A DNA stretch of 64,000 nt, from NCBI GenBank assembly GCA_013416795.1, contig RQSC01000006.1, positions 1 through 64,000 of the forward strand. The letters run 5' to 3'. Source of the stretch: Prasinococcaceae sp. CCMP 1430 (taxonomy: Eukaryota; Prasinodermophyta; Palmophyllophyceae; Prasinococcales; Prasinococcaceae). Under the pieces are notes generated by a model. The model was not told the origin of the DNA. It did no database searches and saw only the letters and a list, made by a program, of their open reading frames with translations. Position numbers and translations under genes: made by a program. Below, in pieces: positions 30,380-40,012 of the stretch (position 1 is the stretch's first letter; each line of letters begins with the position of its first letter).

Positions 30380-30514
30380 CGCTCGGCTTGCGCGCGGGGC
30401 CGGCCGATCTGTGGGGCCGATCTGCGGCCTTCGCCTGGCGGGGGAGGGAGGGCGCGGCGCCGAAGCCGCCGCGCTGACGCCGCAGCGCTGCCCACCCGCG
30501 CGCGCCACCCGCAG

Positions 30515-33334
30515 GGCAAGACGGTCGTCAAGGCCAAGCTGGGTGGGAGCAACAGCATGGTGTACGACGAGAAGGTGCGCGCGCGCAAGCCCGCGCGGCC
30601 GCGGCGGCGGCGGCGCGGACGCCAACGGGGCGTTTTCCGCGCCTGTTGAGCGCGCTCGCAGAGCCTGGCTGCGCCGCAGCCTCGTCGTCGAGCGGAGCGA
30701 AGCATCACGCGTACACAATGGCGACGCGTTCGAGGTGGCCCGCGCGCCAACTCTACGGGACGCGCGACGCTGCGGCGCCCCGCCCGCGTGCGCTGACGCG
30801 CCTGCTGCCGCTCGGCTCCGCAGCGCAAGATGTGGGTGGAGAAGGGCGCAAAGGGCGGCGGTGGCGACGCCGGCCCTAGCGACGACGACGCGTTGCCACC
30901 GCCACCGGTGCTCAAGCGCACATCATCCGCGCCCTCAACGTCTCCAACATCCCAGGGGGGCGACCACTCGTGGGGTGAGGCGGCCGGCAGCGCCAATGGG
31001 AACGGGAACGGGAGTGCCAGCGCCGGTCCGCCAAGCATGACGTCGTCCGCGTCGTCTGGGAACATGTACCGCGCTGCCGGTGGTGCGGGGCGGCGGCCGC
31101 GATACGCAGCGTCGCCATTTGCGCCAAAGGCCGCGGGTGCCACAAACGCAACCGGGGGGCCGAATGCGCTGCTTCCTGGGAGCGCTTTCGCAGTTGGTGG
31201 CGGTGCCAAGCCGGGCGTTGCGCCACCGACTTTCTTCGTGCCGGGCCCGGCGGCCGCAGCCGAGGCGGACGCCGGGGCGGGCCCTGCGCCGACGCCTGTA
31301 CCGGCCCCTGCGGCTTGGGCATCGACCGGGACTGCTGACGGCGACCAGCCCTACAGCAACGGAAACGGGTCGCTGGCGCGAGCGAGTGCCGGCGGCGAGC
31401 AGCCCATGGAGCCAACAGCAGCGCCCGAGACTGCGAGCGCTGTTGATGAGCAGCCAGCGCAATTCGAGCCGATAGTCGCACCTGAGACCCCCATGCAACA
31501 GCCTGTGGGGGGGCTCACGGCCAGCACGATCTCTGACTACGATCTCGCCCAGATCCAGCAAGTCGCCAACTTGGTGGCCGATACCACCCCCAACAAAGCC
31601 GCGAGGGCGCGGTCCGCTCAGACGCACGCGTCGCAAGAGGCCGACAACGAGGTGGAGGGGGCGCAGGAAGACGGCCAGGCAGCTGAGCCATTCGAGGGCG
31701 TGGCGGACGGGGCCTCTGTTGCCGAGAGCACCGGAGCTGCGTCGCAGCTGGCCCAAGGATGGGCCGAATACTACACGGAGGAGGGGCACCTGTACTACTA
31801 CAACGAACAGACGGGCGAATCCTCTTGGTACCCTCCGGAGGGGTTCCAGAGCCAGCAGACGCAGCAGTACAACAATGCAGCCTATGAGGAGGGCGGGGGG
31901 CAGCAGCAGGAGCAGCAGCAGGAGCAGCAGCAGGAGGAGCAAGGAGAGCAGGATCAACACCAGTACGACAACGCTGCCTTCGCGCCGTCGCCCGCGCAAG
32001 AGGAGGTTTCGGAGACGCTCGCGGGCGAGGCTGGCGTGGAGGTAGCCAATGCAAGCGTTGACGGGGGAGAGGAGACTGTGCAGGCAGGGCATGACTTGGA
32101 GCAGCAGGCGACTGCCCAAGTGCACGCCGACTCGACCGCGCGTGCGCCCGAGGAAGATGGCGCGGCGCACGTGCAAGGCGCGGTGGCAGGACAGCCTCGC
32201 GCGCGGCCGTTGACCGTCGACTTGTCCGAACAAGGAATGGGTCATATGGAGCAACAGCCTGGACCTCATGACGCGCACGGGCACTTCCCTCAGGTGGCTT
32301 TCACATCGCATCACAGCCGTGTGGACAGCAAGACCGAGATGGCGATGGATTTCTTCGAGAGCTTGAGCCCGAATTCCCAGGCGAGGCACGCGTCTCGCGG
32401 CTACGTGGGCGAGGTGGGCGCCGTCGCTGCTGTCGGCGCACTCGATGCGCCACAGGCCACGGTTGGTCAAGCAGCGGAGGAGACTGTCGATCCAGCCGCC
32501 GCACCCGCGGTTCCAGCTGTCACTGCGGATGCGCCAGCGGCGATGGTCGCACCTGCGGAGCATCAGGAGGCAGGCCAGGCTGATGTTGTCGCAGAGACGC
32601 CACCCGAGGATGGCGGGCCCGTTGCGGAGATGTCCGTCGGCGACGCCATCAACGCGCAAATCAGCGGCGCTGTCGGTTCAGCCCTCGATCCCCACGGAGT
32701 GGAGAGCGGCGCTCGCCGGCGGCTCGAGCTTGAGCAGCCGCTGCCTGCGCCTGCGCCTGCGGTGGCCACGGCAACGACTGCGCACGGTGCGGTCGACGAG
32801 CACGAAAGCCTCGCTGGTGCGGAGACGCGAGCCCGCGAGGCTGAGGCCCGTGCCGCAGCGCTCGAGGCGCAGGTGGCGGCGCTCAAGCTCGAGTGCGACA
32901 CTCACATCAAGCTGTGTGCTGCGGCTGCGCGCGAGCGCGATGATGCGCTGGCCGAGTGCGCCTCCGCGGCGGCGGCGGCGGCTGAGGCCGCCCGAGCTGA
33001 GACGCGTGCGGACGCTGACGAGGAGATGGAAGACCTGGTTGTGTGCCTCGGCCAGGAGGAGGAGAAAGTGTCTCGCCTTTCGGCAAAGCTTGCAGAGCTC
33101 GGCGTTGATGCGTACGAGCTCATCGCCGACCTCGACGTCATCACTCCGTCAGATGCAGGCGACGGCGCCGATGAGGGCGTGGACGGCTCAGCTGATGTGC
33201 ACCCCGGCACGGCCGAGGACGCGGCTGGCGTCGCCTCGCCGCTGACGCAAGCAATGTCCATGGCCGACGAGATCCCGGAGCCGCCCGCAGCGCTCCCGCT
33301 CCCGAACATGCCACCCGGCATGGTAGGGCCCTAA
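30515..33334 (+). CDS. SEC16: SEC16 C-terminal part with WW domain, 5' partial
   Basis: Exons 30515-30574 (internal, after a CAG acceptor) and 30824-33334, with a 249-bp phase-0 intron. The junction gives KAKLGGSNSMVYDEK-RKMWVEKGAKG followed by LPPPPVLKR, the 'KlGe..FyYDe..krWv.kG ... PPPP' block that follows the central domain of SEC16. SEC16 is the ER exit-site scaffold that recruits COPII. The N-terminal and central ACE1 domains are missing at the join. Downstream is a WW domain at about residues 310-342 (GWAEYYTEEGHLYYYNEQTG, then SWYPPEG), a Q/E-rich repeat (31903-31945), a long acidic disordered stretch and a coiled coil near residues 660-750. A WW domain is not usual for SEC16. TGTAA lies at 33350. 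Confidence 0.8.
31903..31945 (+). repeat. CAG/GAG trinucleotide-type repeat coding for Q/E
   Basis: Tandem CAGCAGCAGGAG units inside the SEC16 frame, encoding alternating glutamine triplets and glutamate. In frame and probably length-variable. Confidence 0.85.
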
Positions 33335-33413
33335 GGTGGCCTGGCTCGCTGTAATAATGACGTTGCGTTTTGGCTGCTTTTACTGGCGCAGCTGCGGCAG
33401 TGCGCGCTTGCGT

Positions 33414-34316
33414 TCACTCGAGCAGGGCACGTTTCTGCCCCGGGTGCTGCGGGAGAGGCTGCGCCTGTTGGCCCCAGTACGAGTGTCTGTGCGGGTCGTG
33501 TTGGCGTTTCGTGACTCTCGTTTGGGCCGAATCTCTGGCAGCGCCGAAAGCGTTGGCCGGGCGCTCCGCGAGCGTCGTCGCCTTTGGCGCTGAGGCCGCT
33601 GCCAGCGCCGCGGCGAAGCGCGCACGCCTCCCGGCCTCTGATTCCGATTCCGGGGAGGGGTTGGTGGCTTCGACCTCCCCGCCCGTCTCGCTGGCCGAAT
33701 CGGCGCTATCCGGCACAGGGTCCTCCTCGTCGGTCGTGGCGGGCGCCGATGCGCCGGGTTGTGCGGCCCGGGTGGGCGGAGGCGTGGTCATCGCGTCCAT
33801 TGCCTCCTCGGCAGCAAACATCGACGACGTGATGCGCGCCAGGGTTTGCTCGAGCTCGAGCGCGCGCGCCTCCGCCGCATGGCGCAGGCGCCTCTCCTCG
33901 CGCAGCGCGTCCGACGTCCCCGTGAGAGGTGTCGCTGGCGTCGCGGGGGAGGCACCGCCGCCGGGCGTCGCTTGGACGCTCTCCCCGCCCCCACGCGCCT
34001 CCCCGCCCTGGCCGGGCGTTGCGGCCCGCTGGGCGCTCGGCGGGCCCTCGCTCATGCTTATTTCCCTTTCGAGGCGCATGCGCGCCGAGCGCTCCTCATC
34101 GAGCGCAGCCTCAGCCTCGGCGAGCTTCCGCCGCAGCTCGCCCGTGCGCGCGTGCATCTCCTCGAGCGCGCGCGCGGCCTGCTCGCCGGCGTCCTCGGTG
34201 CGGCGCAGGCGCTCGGCGCACGCAGAGTGACGCCCACAGGCGCCACGGCTGTGTGAATTCGAGAAAACAAGCCACGCCGCAGCGCGCGGGGATGCGCAGC
34301 GCAGCACCACCTGCAC
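33414..34316 (-). CDS. Coiled-coil/low-complexity protein, start uncertain
   Basis: An open frame of up to 300 residues ending TGA 33414. Residues ~35-90 are a coiled coil (RLRRTEDAGEQAARALEEMH and EAEAALDEERSARMRLE), followed by a Pro/Thr/Gly-rich linker, a second short helix (ALELEQTLARITSSMFA) and an acidic-to-basic C-terminus. The right end is drawn from a GTG with cysteine-rich sequence that does not look coding; the real first exon is probably further right, near 34320-34480, by splicing. Family unknown. It is tail-to-tail with SEC16 (79 bp apart). Confidence 0.55.
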   Translation of the reverse strand: MQVVLRCASPRAAAWLVFSNSHSRGACGRHSACAERLRRTEDAGEQAARALEEMHARTGELRRKLAEAEAALDEERSARMRLEREISMSEGPPSAQRAATPGQGGEARGGGESVQATPGGGASPATPATPLTGTSDALREERRLRHAAEARALELEQTLARITSSMFAAEEAMDAMTTPPPTRAAQPGASAPATTDEEDPVPDSADSASETGGEVEATNPSPESESEAGRRARFAAALAAASAPKATTLAERPANAFGAARDSAQTRVTKRQHDPHRHSYWGQQAQPLPQHPGQKRALLE

Positions 34317-34438
34317 ACACGTGGCTGGGGTCGCTGGAAGCTGTTGCGCACTGAGATGAAGGGGGTCGAGGGGGCAAAGGGCCCGGCGCTCGCCGCGTTG
34401 GCGCTGGGCCCTGACGATAAGTGAGTATTAGTACAGTA

Positions 34439-34960
34439 CTATACATGCGCGTAGCGGTTCTTGCCGCCGCGGAAGCTGCCTGCAACACCCAGCCCCACGT
34501 CAGTGCCGAGTTCGACCTCCAAATCTGCGTCCACTACACCCTGGGCGTCGGCGTTGCCATCCCAGCCCTGCTCGCCCAGCTCGAGGCCATTGTCGCGCGT
34601 GTCGAAGCCTGCATTGGCTGACGTGCCGCCCGAGCTCGAGCCGGATGAAGGTCGTGTATTGTCATGCACTTGCCGCGCGACAAAGATGGCGCTCGTGACC
34701 ACTGCAAGCACCACCAGGAGCACTATCACCGCACCAATCCACGGCACGCCCCCCATGAGGGGGGGAGGCGGCGCAGGCATCGGAGGTGGCGCGGAATTCG
34801 CTGGTGAGGGGGGTGGTACTGGTGGCACGGCTGGCTCTGGCGGAGGCGGGAGCGATACTACACCGGCGGCGAGCGCCAGCGCGTGTGGGCAGGGCGTTGG
34901 CGCGAGCACGGCGAGAGCGGCGGCCGCCGCCGCGGCGCGCGCGGCGGCGGCCCCGCGCAT
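34439..34960 (-). CDS. Small single-pass type I membrane protein
   Basis: 173 residues from ATG 34960 (MRGAAAARA) to TAG 34439. The N-terminal ~35 residues are an Ala/Leu-rich signal peptide ending near ALALAAGVVS. A proline-rich linker follows (LPPPPEPAVPPVPPPSP), then a clear transmembrane helix (VPWIGAVIVLLVVLAVVTSA, residues ~88-110) and a cytosolic acidic/glycine tail ending FRGGKNRYAHV. The proline-rich ectodomain is short, as in algal wall- or coat-linked proteins. No family recognised. An upstream in-frame GTG was rejected because the signal peptide follows the ATG. A GTACAGTAC palindrome abuts the stop. Confidence 0.6.
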   Translation of the reverse strand: MRGAAAARAAAAAAALAVLAPTPCPHALALAAGVVSLPPPPEPAVPPVPPPSPANSAPPPMPAPPPPLMGGVPWIGAVIVLLVVLAVVTSAIFVARQVHDNTRPSSGSSSGGTSANAGFDTRDNGLELGEQGWDGNADAQGVVDADLEVELGTDVGLGVAGSFRGGKNRYAHV

Positions 34961-35247
34961 GGGGTTGACCGCGCGCAAGTCTGCTGCGTGTGGCGCAAGT
35001 GGTGTCCCTCGCGTATGCACACGCACGCACGGGGGGACGGCGCCGTACGCCCCCCAAGCCTGGACGTATCGAATTTTGCATGCGGACCCTAACCCTAACT
35101 GGGGAATTGCTGGCCCCGGGCGGCCAGCGCCCCATACTGTACTTCATGGTTGTCCTTGCCGTACTTACTGTACACGCTACGAGCGCGCGCACGCAGCTGT
35201 GCCTTCGCGTCGCATGCGCCGCGCTCGCGTGCGCACAATGGCCGCGC
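34961..35247. other. Intergenic region with short telomere-like repeat
   Basis: Contains CCCTAACCCTAAC at about 35087-35099 (just over two CCCTAA units) and two TACTGTAC-type sites near 35136 and 35169. No gene seen. The left part is the promoter side of the membrane-protein gene; the right part is the 3' flank of the LC8 gene. Confidence 0.5.
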
Positions 35248-35559
35248 TCAGCCCTTCCAGATGCAGGCGGCCGTCGTGCCCGCTGCATAGACGTAGAGCA
35301 TGTTCTTGACCTCGTGCGTGACCTCGAACGCGAAGTTCTGTCCCACCACACAGTGCCACGGCGCGCCAAACTTCTTGTCCATCTGATCCTTGATAGACTT
35401 GGCGGCGAGCTCGTAGTTGTTGCCGTGTTTCTCGACGGCGCTGATGACGAACTCGACTGCCTCCACACGCATCTCCTCGATCATGTCGCTGTGCTTGACC
35501 AACGCGTACTTGGCCATCTTGAGGAAGGCCTCGCGATCAGCAGGAACGGTGTCCGCCAT
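35248..35559 (-). CDS. DYNLL: Dynein light chain LC8
   Basis: 103 residues, single exon, ATG 35559 to TGA 35248. Slightly longer than the 89-92 residues of typical LC8 because of an N-terminal extension. Signature sequence is conserved: KYALVKHSDMIEEM, FVISAVEKHGNNYELAAKSI, DKKFGAPWHCVVGQNFAFEV and a C-terminal IWKG-like end. LC8 is a dimeric hub that binds dynein intermediate chains (cytoplasmic and flagellar), radial spokes and many partners. Divergent from the LRR gene at 36349. Confidence 0.96.
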   Translation of the reverse strand: MADTVPADREAFLKMAKYALVKHSDMIEEMRVEAVEFVISAVEKHGNNYELAAKSIKDQMDKKFGAPWHCVVGQNFAFEVTHEVKNMLYVYAAGTTAACIWKG

Positions 35560-36348
35560 GGTGGGCGGCGTCGGGACGTGTCAGGGATGGGATTTGTGCT
35601 ACTCCCAGGCCTAAAAAGCTGAGCTCGCCGCTCGCACTCGCGTCCGACCCCGTGCGTGCACCGCCACGCCGCCGCGTGCCGCCGCTGCGCCAACCTCCGC
35701 CGCCGAGCAGCCGCGTGCGAGAGCGGGCGAGCGGGCGCAGGCGCGCCAGGCGAGCCCAGGGCGCGCCGCCTGCTCTGTCGCAGGGCGCCGCGCCGCACGC
35801 CTGCGCCGCAGCCGCGCTGTGGCACTGTCCAGCGCGGCGTCCCCTCTCCCTGGCGCGCCCAGTGCTTCTCCCCGTTCCGGCCCACGTGCGCACCCCGCAT
35901 CCCCGCCCGGCCCACCTCCCCTCCCCGCTGGTCAGCGTGCCGCCAACGTGTATTCCGCCGAATCGTCCCTGCAGTTCGAATACATGCGTGCAAAACCAAA
36001 ACCGCGGAGCCGCGCGTGAAATTGCCGCGATCCCCGGGGGAACCCGATTCGGAGCACAGCGGCCGGGGGGCCAGGGAACAGCGCCGGGCGGAAATGGCAT
36101 GAGGGGAAAGGGGATAGGCCTTGCGCGGGGGAGGGGCGCAGCGCCGGCCGGCGCGCGTGCGCACTGGAAGGGCCTCTGGTGCCGGAGCGGGATGCACGCA
36201 GTGAGGTGTGGTGAGGCGGGCGGCGGGCCAAGGGCTGCCTCGCGGACAGCGTGGCTGAGCTCGTGTGGAGCTGAGGCGGCAGAGGTCGCGCAGGCGGCGG
36301 CCGCGCACCTCGGGCGTCGGAGGCGCACCGCGCGACGAAGGCGACGCC
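35560..36348. promoter_or_regulatory. Divergent promoter between LC8 and LRR genes
   Basis: 789 bp between two head-to-head starts. An AT-richer core at about 35945-36050 is flanked by very GC-rich DNA and includes AACCCGATTCGG near 36040, related to the AACCCGAAAACG motif found in two other promoters. No coding frame looks real. Confidence 0.4.
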
Positions 36349-37637
36349 ATGGGCGACAGCCTGGCACAGCAGTACAAGGAATGCTGTGCCGAGCAGAGCG
36401 CGCGTGTGCTCGCTCCGATTTTGAGCGAGCTCGAGCGCGTGGACCGTAACGAGGTGCACGCCCTGCATGAGGTCAAGCTTGCGGGTAACACGCCGGAGAT
36501 GTTCGACGAGCGCGCGGGCGCAGCCGAGGCTGCGGCAGTCGCGAGCCTGCTGTGCAAAAGAAAAGATGTTGAGCTCCTCGACCTGAGCTACAACAAGGTG
36601 GACGATGAAGGCGCGGAGTCGCTGAGTGTGATGCTACGCGAGAACTCATCGCTTAAGGAGCTCAACTTATGCGGCAACCAAATTGGGCCCGGTGGATGCG
36701 CGGCGCTGTGCGCCGCACTCAGCAGCGAGGGTGGTGGTGGCGGGGGCATCCTCTTCATGGACCTGAGTTGCAACCCACTGGAAGACGACGGTGGGCGTGC
36801 GGTGGCAGAGATGCTGGAGTGCAACGACACGCTGCAGCTGCTCAATCTCTCCGACACCGAGCTTAGCATGCGCGCGCTTGTGTCTATCGTCGCGGCGCTC
36901 GGCAGCCCCAAGGCCACACTCAAGAGCATTGCGCTGGAGAATGCGCGCGTGCGCCGCCACGACGATGTGGCGCAGCACTTCGCTGCGGCGCTGGCGCGCA
37001 ACACAACGCTGCTGCACCTACGCATGGGGAAGCTTTCAATTGACGACAGCGGGCTCTCTACGCTGGTTGATTACGGCCTCGTGCGCAACGAGACGCTCAC
37101 CGTGCTCGACCTGCGCTGCAACCGCCTCACAAGCGCATGCGCGCCCGCACTGGAGAGGCTGCTCACACACTGTCCTTCGCTCGAGGAGCTCTGCCTGTCG
37201 AACAACCGCCTGGGCGACGGCGGCGCGGCCGCAATCGCAGCAGGTCTGCACCACAACACCAACCTCTCCTGGCTCGAGCTCTGCAACAACAGTGAGTAGG
37301 CGCGTGAGTGCACATCATACGTAGCCTTAGTACCCTGTGCGCACGTGCGCCCGGTGTGTCGATACGACGCATGCCATCTGACTCTATGCCTATCATTGCC
37401 GTGTGCCCGTCTCTTTGTGCAGGCATCAACGACCGGGGATTGTGTGAGCTGGCACTCTCGCTTGCCGAAGTTGAGACCAATGTGCAACACCTCGCCCTAT
37501 GGGGAAACGCCTTCGGGCAGATGGCTGCGAGGGCATTTGCGGCGGTGCTCGTCGACCTGGACCTCCGCACAGACTTCATCGTTTACGCAGACGAGGACGG
37601 AACCACCGTCCACGTGGCGAGGGGCGAGCTCTGCTGA
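36349..37637 (+). CDS. Leucine-rich-repeat protein, RNI/LRRC34-like
   Basis: Exons 36349-37291 and 37423-37637 (131-bp intron, phase 1, donor GTGAGTAGG) give 385 residues. Residues ~75-370 are ribonuclease-inhibitor-type LRRs of ~28 residues: VELLDLSYNKVDDEGAESL, LKELNLCGNQIGPGGC, LTVLDLRCNRLTSACAPALE and LEELCLSNNRLGDGGAAA. RNI-type LRR proteins of this kind (LRRC34 and others) are common in ciliated organisms; the pairing with LC8 on a shared promoter fits, but a ciliary role is inference. Without the splice the frame would stop two residues after the donor, and the exon 2 sequence SINDRGLCELALSL completes the next repeat. TGTAA at 37770. Confidence 0.85.
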
Positions 37638-37821
37638 GACCGGAGCATGTGCGTTGCCTGTGCCGAATTCGCCGCTGGCAGGCGCTCCTCGACACGTGCA
37701 AACCCTGCAAATGCACCCACGCGGCTCGTTGTGGGAAAAGCTCCCGCACTGAGCGTGCTCGCATTGCACTGTAAAATACATTTTCTCTCACTGCTGTTAC
37801 AGTACGCTGTGTGAACGCCAA

Positions 37822-38937
37822 TCACTCGAAGAAGGCATAGCCCATGTCGATTGAGCGCTCGAGGACGTCCTCGGCGGCCGGGAACGCCTCAACGTAGCGT
37901 GAACGCTTGCCCACCACCATGTCGCGGCGGTGCAGCGCAGCGCGAGCATTCCTCGCATCAGCGTTTGAGCGGAAGCGGACCAACGCGCTACCATTGCGCT
38001 TGCCGTTCACCAGCGGAATGTACACGTCGTCTGGTCGCGGTGGAGCGAAGCTCGCGTCCGCGTCGCCCCCGCTCGCCTCGTACGCGTCCGCAGCAGCCTC
38101 CGCCGCCCACTGGGCAATGGACGACCTATCAGCCTTGAATGGCAGCCCACGCAGCGACAGCATTTCTCCTGTGAAGTCCCCCGTCACCCGCTGCATCCAC
38201 GGCTGAAATGTGTGCCGCCACTCGTTCTGGAACTCTGAGGGTGCCGGTGGGACGGCCTCCGGGCCGACGAGCTCGGCGCGGAGCGCCTTGGACACGCGGC
38301 CACCCTTGGTTTTCTTCTCCTTCCCTCCGGCGGTCTCGACGTATGATTTGTAGCGCTGGACGGGACACTTGGACGGCACGGGGCCGATGATGCGCACAGG
38401 GATCTCGCGGATGTCGGCAACCTCAGCCGCCGCCCACAGCCGCCAGCACAGCCGCGGGGCGACGTAGTAGTTGCCGCTCTGCGAGTCCTCCCACACCTCA
38501 ATGGGCTCGCGGAAGCCGTAGCGTTGCAGCGAGTTCCGCTGCTTGGACATGCTCCTGCGGAAGTCGTCGTACTCCTCCATCGACTCGGGGCGCTCCATGG
38601 GCACCCACATGAGCATCTCTGGCGCGACCCATGTCGTCTTCTTGAGTGCCTTGGGAGCGATGCTGTGCTTGTTTCCGCGCTCGTCGACAACAGTCTTGCC
38701 CGTCGGGCGACTTGGCCGGCGCTTGGCGGCAGGAGCGGCGTAGCGACGCGCTTTCGCTTCCTCTCGCTCACTCCTCGCCGCGCCCGCCCGCCCCCCTGCC
38801 TCAGCACCTGGCGCGTCTGGTTGCGCAGCGGTGGAAACGCGCCGCGCCTGCCGCCTCGCAAGCCCGAACCCCCCGCCGCCTCTGACAGACGCGCGGTGCG
38901 CGTGCGCGCCGCGCGCTCCAGCCGCCGCGACTGCCAT
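37822..38937 (-). CDS. ParB/sulfiredoxin-like plus RRM domain protein
   Basis: 371 residues, single exon, ATG 38937 (MAVAAAGARG) to TGA 37822. The N-terminal ~70 residues are Arg/Ala/Gly-rich and could be an organelle transit peptide. Residues ~95-185 read like a ParB/Srx-fold domain: REPIEVWEDSQSGNYYVAPR, then CWRLWAAAEVADIREIPVRI, i.e. 'pI.V....gy.v..G.rR..Aa...g...ipV.i', although the catalytic G-x-R/H-R motif is altered. Residues ~275-355 are an RRM (LSLRGLPFKADRSSIAQWA as RNP2 region and GSALVRFRSNADARNA as RNP1 region), similar to quasi-RRMs of hnRNP H/ESRP. An RNA-binding role, possibly organellar, is inferred; the ParB-like assignment is tentative. Confidence 0.65.
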   Translation of the reverse strand: MAVAAAGARGAHAHRASVRGGGGFGLARRQARRVSTAAQPDAPGAEAGGRAGAARSEREEAKARRYAAPAAKRRPSRPTGKTVVDERGNKHSIAPKALKKTTWVAPEMLMWVPMERPESMEEYDDFRRSMSKQRNSLQRYGFREPIEVWEDSQSGNYYVAPRLCWRLWAAAEVADIREIPVRIIGPVPSKCPVQRYKSYVETAGGKEKKTKGGRVSKALRAELVGPEAVPPAPSEFQNEWRHTFQPWMQRVTGDFTGEMLSLRGLPFKADRSSIAQWAAEAAADAYEASGGDADASFAPPRPDDVYIPLVNGKRNGSALVRFRSNADARNARAALHRRDMVVGKRSRYVEAFPAAEDVLERSIDMGYAFFE

Positions 38938-40012
38938 CCCGCGCCAATTCCCGCCCCGCTCCTTCTCCCTGCAGGCGCTCGCCTCTCCCGAGCCCCTCAC
39001 GCACCATACCGTGCGCTCCTCGGTAGGGTGCGCGCATAGGCTCGCTCCCGCTGATCGCCGGAACCCGAAAACGCGCCCCGGCAGAAAACAAAACGCATAC
39101 TGTAAAATGTCGAAATTACGATGGCTTTATCCGCCGTTTATTCGCGGTAGAGTACGTCAAATTACATCGCTTTTGCGCCCTGGCCGACCGCGCGGCTCCG
39201 CATTCGGGCGATGGGACCGCCGCGGCGCGCGCGCGCGGCCCCCGGCGAAAATAAAACGGAAATCGCACGGATTTTGATTTTGATTTGTGTGTGGAAAAAT
39301 AATCCGCGTGCGTCGCGCCCGGGAGTTCGGATCTTCCTTGGGGTCGCTTTTTTTTTGTGTGTGTGGCGACTTGCAGCGCGTGCGCGTGCTTTTTGGAGTC
39401 GTTGTCGGTTTCATCAGAAAAAAGATGCGCTCGGGCTTTTAGGAGCGGCCGTACATCGGTTCGCATGCGCCGCCGCAGCAAAGCGGCCAACGGCGGTTTG
39501 CGGCGCGCCACACCGCGGCTGCAGCTGCCGCCGCCGGGGCGGCGAGGGGCGCGGGCGGGCGGGGCGGTGCCGTGGGACGCCCGGCGTTGCACGTCCCACC
39601 TCCTGGGGCCACGCCCCTGCGCGCTGGCGCCGCGCGCTGTGTGCCGCGCCCCCTCGCGGCGCCGCGCCTTCCCCTCGCGCGCGAAATTCCTCCCGTCTGC
39701 CACTCGCACTCGTGCGCGCGTGCGTGCCGGGGGAAAAACGCCATGCATTCATTGCATCGGAGGCATGCAAGTTTGCCACGACCTGCGTGTTCTTCACTCC
39801 TCATTGCTCATCAGTCAGTGTTCGTTCGCGAGCCGCGTGAGAAGACGTCAGAATGCATGCGCAGGAGCGGCGCTGGCGGCGCCCCGTACGCGAAGAGGCG
39901 CGGCGCGGCGCGGTGCGCGCGCGCGAGGCGCGCGCGGCCGGGCGGGCCGGGCGGGGGCCTGGCGGAGGCGCTGCTGGGCGGCGGGCTGTCGGGAAACGAG
40001 TGACATGGGGGC
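38938..40012. other. 1.1-kb intergenic region with promoter-like AT island
   Basis: This lies between two minus-strand genes. The part 39050-39440 is AT-richer, with AACCCGAAAACG at 39062-39073, ATACTGTAAAATG near 39099 and a run of nine T at about 39347. It is probably the promoter of the RRM gene. The part 39450-40005 is GC-rich with open frames on both strands but no family match; a plus-strand frame ending TGA at 40003 (LAEALLGGGLSGNE) could be a terminal exon of an unrecognised gene. Confidence 0.4.

Noticed and set aside
34356-34424. Short plus-strand peptide MKGVEGAKGPALAALALGPDDK
   Set aside because: Only about 22 codons, no homology, in the presumed 5' region of a minus-strand gene.
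35960-35975. GTTCGAATAC resembling a tRNA B box
   Set aside because: No matching A box or cloverleaf could be formed around it.
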